A stretch of 18,886 bases of DNA from Clostridiaceae bacterium (lineage in GTDB: Bacteria; Bacillota; Clostridia; Oscillospirales; Acutalibacteraceae). Each line of letters starts with the position of its first letter. Within the stretch, counting starts at the first letter, position 1. Positions 5,537-13,900 of the stretch are shown here, one piece after another. The DNA is taken from contig CAJGBV010000026.1 in assembly GCA_904501755.1 (NCBI GenBank), positions 1 through 18,886 on the forward strand. Reading direction: 5' to 3'. The notes under the pieces were generated by a model. It was not told where the DNA came from. It saw only the letters and a list, made by a program, of their open reading frames with translations, and did no database searches. Both the position numbers and the translations under genes were made by a program.

Positions 5537-7922
5537 ATGACATACTTTGTGCGTACCTAACCGCTTCCATAGCATCAGCCGCATATTTATCGGCATTGAT
5601 TTTTTGTGCATATTCTTCATTAAGCACAGCGCCGCCCACCATCACCTTGCACCAAGGTGCTTTTTCTTTAATAAGATTTATTGTTTCTTCCATAGCAGGA
5701 ACGGTTGTAGTCATCAAAGCGCTGAGTCCCACTAACATAGGTTTGTACTCAAGTGTTTTTTCAAGAATAACCGATGGGCGAACATCCTTTCCCAAATCAA
5801 CAACATTAAAGCCGTAATTCGAAAGCAACAGCTTTACAATATTTTTGCCGATATCGTGAATGTCACCGTGAACGGTAGCTATGATAATGTTTCCTTTATT
5901 TTCCGTCTGAGAGTTACTGCTCATAGCCGATTTAATCACCTCAAAGGCGACCTTTGCCGACTCTGCACTCATAAGAAGCTGAGGAAGATATACCGTCTTT
6001 TTTTCAAACCCTGCACCAACAGCATTAAGGGCAGGAATTATATCCCTATTTACTATGTCAAGAGGCTTTTCGGTTTTTAGCAGCCCCTTTGTTATCTGAG
6101 CAGCTTTATCCTTTAAACCTTTTTCTATCGCCCACTCAAGCTCAGAGCCGTATTCTGTACTACCTTGAGAAATTGTCTGTTTTTCAAAACTAAGGGTAAA
6201 TTCTTGAGCGTGGTTTATATAGTCGGTACAGTTTTCGTCCATCCCTTTAAGTGTTCTGTAGGTATAATAAGTTCGCATCATATCTACAGAATAAGGATTC
6301 ATTATAGCTGCTGACAGTCCATTTTCCAGTGCAAGAGCAAAAAATGTACTATTTACTGCATCTCGGTTTGGCAGTCCAAAGGAAATATTTGAAACACCAA
6401 GAGAAGTATGACAGCCAAGCTTTTCCTTTATTAATTTTAAAGCACCAAGTGTAACGGTTGGCGAAGTATTATCAGCACTAACTGTCATTGCAAGTGTATC
6501 GAAAATAATATCCTTTTTATCTATACCGTATTTTTGAGCTTCAAAAAGTATCTTTTCTGCTATTTCTACCCTTTTATCTATAGAATCGGGGATTCCATTT
6601 TCATCAAGGGTAAGGGCAATAACAGCACCTCCGTATTTTTTAACAAGAGGAAAAATCGCATCCATACTTTCCTTTTTACCATTAACAGAGTTAATAAGTG
6701 CCTTGCCGTTATAAATACGAAGAGCCTTTTCCATTGCAATAGCATCAGCAGTATCTATCTGTAGGGGTAATGAAGTAACCGCCTGAAGCTCATATACCGC
6801 TTTCTCAAGCACTGCCTTTTCATCTATATCGGGAAGCCCCACATTGACATCAAGTATATGTGCACCCTTTTCTTGCTGTGAAACAGCCTCATTCAAAATA
6901 TAATCAATATCATTCTCAATAAGAGCCTGTTTAAAGCGTTTTTTACCCGTGGGATTAATACGCTCACCAATAAGCACAGGCTGACTGCCAAACTCAACAG
7001 CGTGGGTATAAGAAGAAACAAGGGTTATACCCTTATCGGTTATTTCTTTAGGTTTAGCTTTAGCACATTTTTGGCTTAGAAGCTTAATATATTCAGGGGT
7101 AGTACCACAACAACCCCCCACTGCTCTGACCCCTTTATTAACAAGCATAGCATTACAGTGTGCAAAATCCTCACAGGATACATCATACACTGTTTTTCCG
7201 TTTTCTACTCTTGGAAGACCTGCATTGGCCTGTATAATTACAGGAACAGACGCTACCCTTAAAAGCTCCTCAATTACAGGGGTAAGCAAATCGGGACCCA
7301 GAGAGCAATTTGCACCTATCATATCAGCTCCCATTCCCTCGAGCAAAGCTACCATTGCGGCAGGAGTGGCTCCTGTCATAAGCTTTCCGTCCTGACCATA
7401 GGCATTTGAAACAACTACGGGAAGCTGACAGTTTTCCTTTACTGCAAGCAGTGCAGCCTTGGTTTCGTATGAGTCGTTCATAGTTTCGATTATAACAAGG
7501 TCAGCTCCATACTTTTCACCAAGATTTACGGTTTTGGCAAAAATATTTACCGCCTCTTCAAAACCGAGGTCACCAAGAGGCTTTAAAAGCTTTCCTGTCG
7601 GCCCTATATCAAGAGCAACAAATTTATTGTCCTTATCAGAAAAGCAATCCCTCGCTTTTTTTGCATTGTTAATCGCACTTTTAACAATCTCTTCAAGTTC
7701 TTCTTCGCTAAACTTTAAGATATTTGCTCCAAAGGTATTTGTAGTAACAACATTACTGCCTGCACTATAATAATCTCTGTGTATTTCAGTTATATCTTTA
7801 CTATGGGTAATATTCCACAGCTCAGGCTTCTGACCAGCCTTAAGCCCTCTTTGTTGCAGAAGGGTACCCATTCCGCCGTCAACAATAACGGTATTATTTC
7901 TCAAAAAATCCAAAAATTTCAC
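5535..7922 (-). CDS. metH: Cobalamin-dependent methionine synthase lacking the reactivation domain
   Basis: Transfers methyl from methyltetrahydrofolate through cobalamin to homocysteine. Numbered from the chosen GTG, residues 1-290 are the homocysteine/zinc domain (DGGMGTLLQQRG; zinc cysteines C206 and C271-C272 in GGCCGTTPEYI). Residues about 310-570 are the pterin domain (ERINPTGKKRF, DVNVGLP). Residues about 590-795 are the cobalamin cap and Rossmann domain, with ligand H689 in HGDIHDIGKN. At 795 residues it lacks the C-terminal AdoMet activation domain of the 1227-residue E. coli enzyme, which is encoded just upstream. Start choice: an ATG at 7934 has no ribosome site, whereas GAGGTG, which overlaps that ATG, lies 4-6 bases before the GTG at 7922. 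If the ATG is used the protein has 799 residues. It is third in the metF operon. Confidence 0.94.
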   Translation of the reverse strand: MKFLDFLRNNTVIVDGGMGTLLQQRGLKAGQKPELWNITHSKDITEIHRDYYSAGSNVVTTNTFGANILKFSEEELEEIVKSAINNAKKARDCFSDKDNKFVALDIGPTGKLLKPLGDLGFEEAVNIFAKTVNLGEKYGADLVIIETMNDSYETKAALLAVKENCQLPVVVSNAYGQDGKLMTGATPAAMVALLEGMGADMIGANCSLGPDLLTPVIEELLRVASVPVIIQANAGLPRVENGKTVYDVSCEDFAHCNAMLVNKGVRAVGGCCGTTPEYIKLLSQKCAKAKPKEITDKGITLVSSYTHAVEFGSQPVLIGERINPTGKKRFKQALIENDIDYILNEAVSQQEKGAHILDVNVGLPDIDEKAVLEKAVYELQAVTSLPLQIDTADAIAMEKALRIYNGKALINSVNGKKESMDAIFPLVKKYGGAVIALTLDENGIPDSIDKRVEIAEKILFEAQKYGIDKKDIIFDTLAMTVSADNTSPTVTLGALKLIKEKLGCHTSLGVSNISFGLPNRDAVNSTFFALALENGLSAAIMNPYSVDMMRTYYTYRTLKGMDENCTDYINHAQEFTLSFEKQTISQGSTEYGSELEWAIEKGLKDKAAQITKGLLKTEKPLDIVNRDIIPALNAVGAGFEKKTVYLPQLLMSAESAKVAFEVIKSAMSSNSQTENKGNIIIATVHGDIHDIGKNIVKLLLSNYGFNVVDLGKDVRPSVILEKTLEYKPMLVGLSALMTTTVPAMEETINLIKEKAPWCKVMVGGAVLNEEYAQKINADKYAADAMEAVRYAQSMS

Positions 7923-7947
7923 ATTGCACCTCATATATATTGCATCG

Positions 7948-8529
7948 CTAATCTATTCTCAAAAAGGCTGTAACCGATTTTGAGGGTGACATAACAAGAC
8001 TGTTATTAAGGGTAAGACCGATTTTTTTAGAGCAGTCAAGGATATTAAAAATATCCTTTTGTGTTTCAAGAGGCAAATCACCATACCCCGCCGAAAAACG
8101 AAATTTTTTACTCGCTCCCTTTTCTATACTATCACAAAACATATCGCACAGCTTCTCAATCTGCTGAACACCAATGGCATTCAGAGCAAAGGCTCTCGAT
8201 GGAGAAATTTTAGAATATTTAGCAATAAGTCGGTCAAGTAAAACCCCTACTGTTGCCGCAAAGACCACGGTTTTTTTACAGCCATTTAAATACTGAGCAA
8301 GAGAAGATGACCTTACTTTGAACAAACCGAAATCACATATATCGTCTAAAATATCCACTTTAAGTTCACAGTAACAAGCTTTATAGGAAAGCTTACATTT
8401 CACCTCATTAATACAACTATCAAGCAGGGCATTAATTTCGCCGTCAGCTTCTTTACAGCCCATATAAGTAAGTATCTCTTTGCGATCAAAATTCAGCTCA
8501 CTAAAGTTTTTTAAAAGCACTGTGCTCAT
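7948..8529 (-). CDS. Separate MetH reactivation (AdoMet-binding) domain protein
   Basis: A 193-residue protein similar to the vitamin B12-dependent methionine synthase activation domain. The key stretch RFSAGYGDLPLETQ (144-157) carries the R-x-x-x-G-Y motif that binds S-adenosylmethionine in E. coli MetH, and SPSKSVTAFL near the end matches that domain's conserved M-P--SV segment. It should bind AdoMet and reductively remethylate inactive cob(II)alamin on the partner MetH. The start overlaps the metF stop (ATGA at 8526-8529) and the stop lies 25 bases before the metH GTG, so all three are probably translated together. Thermotoga maritima has a comparable split. Function rests on family resemblance and position. 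Confidence 0.88.
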   Translation of the reverse strand: MSTVLLKNFSELNFDRKEILTYMGCKEADGEINALLDSCINEVKCKLSYKACYCELKVDILDDICDFGLFKVRSSSLAQYLNGCKKTVVFAATVGVLLDRLIAKYSKISPSRAFALNAIGVQQIEKLCDMFCDSIEKGASKKFRFSAGYGDLPLETQKDIFNILDCSKKIGLTLNNSLVMSPSKSVTAFLRID

Positions 8530-9404
8530 TTCGAAATAATCTCCGATAAATCACTTTTAATTTTTGCCGCAACCTCCGGCTTATTCATAGAATAAACGTG
8601 AACGTTTGTTATTGAATTAGCAAAAAGGTCAATAATCTGGTCTGTTGCATAAACAATTCCCGCCTGCTTCATAGCAAGAGGATTATCACCGAACTTATCT
8701 ACAAGACTTTTAAAACGCTGTGGAACATAAGAACCTGAAAGCTTTATTGCTCTTTCTACCTGATTAGCATTTGTAATAGGCATAATACCGGGAATTACAG
8801 GAACAGTTATCCCCGCTTCTCTTATTTTATAAAGGAAATTATAAAGAAGATTATTATCAAAAAACATCTGGGTAGTAAGGAAATCGACACCCGCATCAAC
8901 CTTTTCCTTAAGACGCTTTATATCTTCCTTCTGGTTTAAGCTCTCGGTATGTATTTCGGGATAACAGGCAGCACCTATACAAAAATCATTACCGCTTTCT
9001 TTAAGCTCTCTTATAAGGTCAACTGCATATTTAAAATCCCAATCACTTCGGTCCTTATTTTGCATTTCTTCGGGTATATCGCCCCTTAGAGCCATTACAT
9101 TCTGAAGACCTGCTTCCTTTATCTCTTCTATTTTATTTTTAACCGTTTCCTTAGTAGAGGAAACACAGGTGAGATGTGCTAATGTAGGAACATTATAGCG
9201 TTCTTTTATATCCTTTGCAATTTGAAGAGTGTATTTGCTTGTTCCTCCCCCTGCCCCATAGGTAACACTCATAAAAGATGGGTGCAGCTTGGCTATCTCA
9301 TGGGTAGCGTTCTTCACACTTTCAAAGGCTGTTTGTGTTTTTGGCGGAAACACTTCAAAGGAAAGAGACGGCACTCCCCTGTTAATTATATCTATTATCT
9401 TCAT
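8526..9404 (-). CDS. metF: 5,10-methylenetetrahydrofolate reductase
   Basis: A 292-residue FAD enzyme of the MTHFR family that makes the 5-methyltetrahydrofolate used by the neighbouring MetH. Conserved parts are SFEVFPPK with E17, SVTYGAGGGTSKYT (46-59), ALRGDIP with D109, AACYPEIHTES (145-155) and TTQMFFDN with Q179, matching E. coli E28, D120 and Q183. The start at 9404 is chosen because AAGAAGG (9411-9417) lies 6 bases upstream and the protein then begins MKIIDIINRG. The frame continues upstream to 9467, but that would start inside the preceding terminator and beyond the promoter. First gene of metF-activation-metH. The transcribed leader is only about 16 bases, too short for a SAM or cobalamin riboswitch. 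Confidence 0.95.
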   Translation of the reverse strand: MKIIDIINRGVPSLSFEVFPPKTQTAFESVKNATHEIAKLHPSFMSVTYGAGGGTSKYTLQIAKDIKERYNVPTLAHLTCVSSTKETVKNKIEEIKEAGLQNVMALRGDIPEEMQNKDRSDWDFKYAVDLIRELKESGNDFCIGAACYPEIHTESLNQKEDIKRLKEKVDAGVDFLTTQMFFDNNLLYNFLYKIREAGITVPVIPGIMPITNANQVERAIKLSGSYVPQRFKSLVDKFGDNPLAMKQAGIVYATDQIIDLFANSITNVHVYSMNKPEVAAKIKSDLSEIISK

Positions 9405-9426
9405 ACATAACCTTCTTTCTTTTACG

Positions 9427-9455
9427 ATTATACCACCTAAACCATACTTATACAA
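9427..9455 (-). promoter_or_regulatory. Promoter of the metF operon
   Basis: On the minus strand TATAAT (9427-9432) carries the extended -10 TGG just upstream (9433-9435). A partial -35, TTGTAT (9450-9455), is 17 bases away. It sits between the upstream gene's terminator and the metF ribosome site. Confidence 0.75.
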
Positions 9456-9457
9456 GT

Positions 9458-9489
9458 AAAAAAGCATCTTAACAAAGTTAAGATGCTTT
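9458..9489 (-). terminator. Terminator of the M23 peptidase gene
   Basis: A perfect 13-bp stem (9461-9473 with 9477-9489), a 3-base loop and a minus-strand T run (A at 9458-9463). It begins 8 bases after the peptidase stop codon and separates that gene from the metF promoter. The plus-strand tail is weaker. Confidence 0.9.
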
Positions 9490-9496
9490 AGTATTT

Positions 9497-10747
9497 TTAA
9501 AGGCCTAAAAAGGCGGCAGGGTTTAGCTTTACGCCATCCTTTTCAATTTCAAAGTGTAGATGACTGCCTGTTGACCTTCCCGTATTACCCACAAGAGCAA
9601 TTACCTGACCCTGTGATACGGTTTCACCAACCGAAGCAAGCAGCTTATCACAGTGAGCATAAAAGGTTTTATATCCATTAGAATGCTGAACCGTTATATA
9701 GTAACCATATCCCGCTTCATAGGAGGCGGTAATAACAGTGCCCGACTGAACCGCATAAATAGGTGTGCCGGTCTTACTTGCTATATCAAGCCCCTTGTGC
9801 CCTCTTCCGTCACCGTAGTATGATGTAATTGTCTGTCCTTCCACCCTTTTAAGAGGCCAGATGCAGTTAAGCTGTGATACATACGCACTGCTTACAGAGG
9901 TATCTCTTTTAGTACCTACAACAATTACTTCCTGAACAGGATTTTTTATAACATTTTCACTTACAAGAGTGGTGTTAACTATTTCGCCGTTAAGCATTTC
10001 AATATTTTTAACAGTTTCTGTAATACCGTTAACCCCTGTAACAACCTTCTGTATATCACCTAAAACTCGGCTGTCGCTCTTTCTTGTAACGCTCGTATAA
10101 GGAATTTCCTCCTGTGTACAAACGGTCTGAAGAGATTTAACATCAAGACAGCAAAGCTTTTCTTTTACAGTATCAATGCTAACAAAGTAATTATCAGGGA
10201 AATAACCCTCTATACATTCTACATTATTAATGAAAGAGGAAGTAACTCCCTCACCCTCAACATAGGTGGAAAGATAATTGTTTATATAATCTGTAAGACA
10301 ACACTCTTCAGCAACATAGGCAAAAACCTCACCATCAATCTTAAGAGCAGCACCCTTACCTAATGAATCGGTTTTTTCAACAATTTGTTTAGCAAGTTCA
10401 CTTAAATCAGAAAGATTTTTTTCGGTAGTTACGGTTATATGAAATCTTGGTGTATAAGTATAGCTTTCAAGTTCATTAGCAGCAAAAAGTGACTGAGCAA
10501 GCTTTACCGCCTTATCATAATCATCTTTATCCTTAACCTGTGCAATAATTACGCCGTTATATTCAAGCTCGTAAGCAACAGTGATTCCTGAGAATAAAAC
10601 AGTACAAAGCGTAGCAATTATAACAGCTACAGATAATAAAGCTATTCTGGAATGACGAAACAAATAAGCAGTTTTTTTAATGTATTCAGCTATTTTATCT
10701 TTAGCAACGATACAAAAGCTTAAAAACTGTTCTTTGGTTATCTTCAC
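9497..10747 (-). CDS. Membrane-anchored G5/M23 peptidoglycan endopeptidase
   Basis: A 416-residue protein with a cytoplasmic N-terminus of about 33 residues, one membrane helix (about 35-58), an extracellular part of about 170 residues of unknown fold, a G5 domain (about 238-281, ending VQEVIVVGTK) and a C-terminal M23 (LytM) domain (about 305-415). The zinc site is complete: H317 and D321 in HKGLD, H398 in HLHFE, with H365 (YAHCD) and H396 as catalytic histidines. It should cleave peptide cross-links in the wall, or act as an activator. The start is a GTG with AAAGGAGAGG just upstream. It has its own promoter and terminator, so it is probably a single-gene unit. Its cellular role, such as division, elongation or sporulation, cannot be assigned. 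Confidence 0.92.
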   Translation of the reverse strand: MKITKEQFLSFCIVAKDKIAEYIKKTAYLFRHSRIALLSVAVIIATLCTVLFSGITVAYELEYNGVIIAQVKDKDDYDKAVKLAQSLFAANELESYTYTPRFHITVTTEKNLSDLSELAKQIVEKTDSLGKGAALKIDGEVFAYVAEECCLTDYINNYLSTYVEGEGVTSSFINNVECIEGYFPDNYFVSIDTVKEKLCCLDVKSLQTVCTQEEIPYTSVTRKSDSRVLGDIQKVVTGVNGITETVKNIEMLNGEIVNTTLVSENVIKNPVQEVIVVGTKRDTSVSSAYVSQLNCIWPLKRVEGQTITSYYGDGRGHKGLDIASKTGTPIYAVQSGTVITASYEAGYGYYITVQHSNGYKTFYAHCDKLLASVGETVSQGQVIALVGNTGRSTGSHLHFEIEKDGVKLNPAAFLGL

Positions 10748-10778
10748 TATTACCTCTCCTTTCGCTTAAACTAAAACG

Positions 10779-10834
10779 GTTACAAATTGTTACAATTACC
10801 ATATATATTATAGCAAAAGGTTACAAAATTGCAA
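10779..10834 (-). promoter_or_regulatory. Promoter of the M23 gene with three phased TGTAAC motifs
   Basis: On the minus strand TTGCAA (10829-10834), 16 bases, then TATAAT (10807-10812) with an extended -10 TGC. TGTAAC occurs at 10820-10825 inside the spacer, and at 10789-10794 and 10779-10784 just after the expected start. The last two are 10 bases apart, and the first is 31 from the second. The promoter is well supported; the repeats as regulator sites are inferred. Confidence 0.65.
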
Positions 10835-10904
10835 CCTTTTTTTGTAATTTTCAAAAATTTGGCAAAAATGTTAAAATTCACCTTAGATTTTGCACCATCT
10901 TTTA

Positions 10905-10945
10905 TAGCAAAATATAAAAGCGTGGATACACACCACGCTTTTATA
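10905..10945 (-). terminator. Terminator after polC
   Basis: A perfect 13-bp stem (10913-10925 with 10933-10945) and 7-base loop, starting 4 bases after the polC stop codon. The T-rich tail on the minus strand is interrupted (TTTTATATTTT), so it may be only moderately strong. It would end the uppS-to-polC transcript. Confidence 0.75.
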
Positions 10946-10948
10946 CCA

Positions 10949-13900
10949 TTAAAACATTGACATCTGATTAGTATCGGGCAAATCACCGAATACGCCAAGC
11001 TCAGCAAGGGACTGAACAACAGCCTTAGAAACTCCCGATACAGCCTGAAAATCTTCAACCGACAAAAAGTCGCCCTGCTGTGCGGCATTATATACATCAA
11101 ATGCCGCCTTATCGCCCATTCCCGAAACCGAGCCAAAGGGCAATCTCATACCCTCTTTTTCGGGCAAGAACTTTACAGCGTGAGATTTTTTAAGGTCTAT
11201 GGGAAGAATTTTAATTCCTCTATGCAAAAGTTCATTAAATATATACATATTATCAAGGACATCAAGTTCTTTTTTACTTGCTTCCTTACCCTTAGCCTTG
11301 GTTTCACGAATATACCGTTTTACAGCCTCGTGTCCCTGCATAAGAATAGGGGCATCCACATCACCGGGTCTTGCGGTAAAATAAGCACAATAAAATTCAA
11401 GAGGCTTATACACTTTATACCAACAAAGACGAAGCGCCGAAATTACATAAGCGGCAGCATGGGCTTTTGGGAACATATATTTAATTTTCTTACAGGAGCC
11501 GATATACCACTCAGGAACGTTTACTGCTCGCATATCGTCTTCCATCTTTTCCCAGTCTTCTTTACTTACCTTACCCTTTGCAACAAGTCCTTTACGAACG
11601 GTTTCGGTAATTTTAAAGGCTCGTCCCTCGTCCATTCCCTGATTTATAAGATATACCATTATATTATCACGGGTTCCTATAACATTTGAAATGGTACAAA
11701 TCCCCTCGTCGATAAGGTCCTTTGCATTACCAAGCCATACATCAGTTCCGTGAGAAAGACCCGAAATCTGTAAAAGGTCAGCAAAATTCTGAGGCTTACA
11801 GTCCATAAGCATTCCTCGTACAAACTGTGTTCCGAACTCAGGAATACAGTATGTACCCGTTTCGGATTCAATCTGCTGTGGAGTAACGTTTAAAGCAGAT
11901 GTAGAGGTAAACAAGCTATATACTGCGGGGTCTGACATTGAAATGTCATTTACACTTATACCCGTATACTCTTCAAGATATTTATATGTGGTAGGTACAA
12001 CATGCCCAAGTTCATCAAGCTTTAAAATATTATCGTGAATAGAATGGAAATCGAAGTGGGTTGTAAGAATATCTGACTTGGGGTCATCAGCAGGATGCTG
12101 AATGGGACAGAAATCGTATATTGTCATATCGGCAGGTACTACAATCATACCTGCAGGGTGCTGACCCGAGGTTGCTTTAATTTTAGAATTTTCCACCTCT
12201 TTTGCAAGTCTTTCCATTTCTGCCTGACTGAGTACAATGCCCTTGTTCTCACAGTATGCCTTTACATAACCGAAAGCAGTTTTCTCGGCAATTGTAGAAA
12301 TAGTACCCGCTTTAAACACATTTTCCTTTCCGAAAAGGGTTTCGGTATACTTTTGCACCTCACTCTGAAATTCATCAGAGAAATTAAGGTCAATATCAGG
12401 CACCTTATCACCCTTAAATCCAAGGAATGTTTCGAAAGGAATGTCATGGCCGTCGCGGTTAAGAGGTGTATTACATTCGGGACAGTTTTTCTCAGGCAAG
12501 TCAAAGCCTGAGCCTACCACTGCACTGCTGAAGAACTCATTCCACTGACACTTAGGACAGTAATAATGTGGCGGCAGAGGATTAACCTCCGAAATACCCG
12601 CCATAGTAGCGGCAAAGGAGGAGCCTACAGAACCACGGGAGCCAACAAGATAACCGTGGTCCTCGCTGTATTTAACAAGCTTCTGTGCAGAAATATACAT
12701 TATCGAGAAGCCATTATTAATAATACTGTTAAGTTCTTTATCAAGACGCTTTTTAACAATGTCATTAATTTCGCCCTTGTGACAGTACATACTGTTTACT
12801 CTGTCCCAACAAAGACTGCGAAGTAAATCGTCACTTCCCTCTATAACAGGCGGATAGTTTCCGGGAGGAACAGGCACAACATCACCGCTTACCATATCGG
12901 CAATCTTATTAGGATTATCAATTACAAATTCCTTTGCTCTATCCCCGAAATAAGCAAAATCCTCCATCATTTCGGTAGTTGTTTTAAGATAAAGAGGAGC
13001 CTGATTATCAAAATCTTCATAGCCCTGTGCTGCCATAAGAATTTTACGAAGTATTTCATCCTCCTTAGTAGCAAAATGAACATCCCCTGTAGCTACAACA
13101 GGAAGAGAAAGCTTATCAGCAATTTCAACTATTTTACGGTTAAAATCTCTTAGTACCTCTTCATTTTTTACGTGCTTATAAGGATTCGGAGTTACAACAC
13201 CCTTTTTGCTAACCTTATCAGGCTTTATACTGTCACGAACCATAAAGGCGTTATTGCCTATTGGCTGAATTTCAAGATAGTCATAGAATTTTGCAATTTC
13301 GATTAATTCTTCATCACTTTTACCATTCAGAACTGCATCGAAAAGCTCACCTGCTTCACAAGCACTACCTATAATAAGACCCTCTCTGTGCTTTTCAATT
13401 TCACTTCTTCGGGTAACGGGACGCTTGTAAAAATCTTCAACATGCGCCTTTGACACAAGCTGATAAAGATTTTTAAGACCAACCAAGTCTTTAACAAGAA
13501 TTATCTGATGATAGCTTTTAAGCTTGGTTATATCCGTTTCACCTTTGGTATCATCGGCAAAATAACTCTCAACACCGTATATAGCCTTGAATTCTCCGCC
13601 GTTTTTTCTGATACCGCTTACAGCCTCAGCAACAGCAGGATAGGACTGAACAACACCGTGGTCGGTAATAGCAATAGCCTTATGTCCCCATTTAAAAGCC
13701 CGTTTAATAAGGGTACCTGCAGGACAAACCGCATCCTTTTGTGACATATTGGTATGACAGTGAAGCTCGACTCTCTTTTCAGGGTAATCATCGGTTTCCT
13801 CAGTCATTTTTGCCGTTGCCATCACCTTTGGCTCTAATATGTATTTGCCTGAAAAATCGTCAAGACTGTAGTTACCGTTAAATATAATAATGGCTCCGTC

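Noticed and set aside
7923..7934. ATG start for MetH at 7934
   Set aside because: No ribosome site lies before it, while GAGGTG is correctly placed for the GTG at 7922. Kept as an alternative.
9405..9467. N-terminal extension of MetF by 21 residues
   Set aside because: The frame would start inside the preceding terminator stem and upstream of the metF promoter; the ATG at 9404 has a good ribosome site.
10815..10842. Possible plus-strand terminator (AAGGTT...AACCTTTTTTT)
   Set aside because: The stem is short and no plus-strand gene ends here; the bases are better explained by the minus-strand M23 promoter.
10780..11136. A 118-codon open frame on the minus strand crossing the polC end
   Set aside because: It overlaps polC in another frame, spans the polC terminator and the M23 promoter, and its translation shows no recognisable domain.
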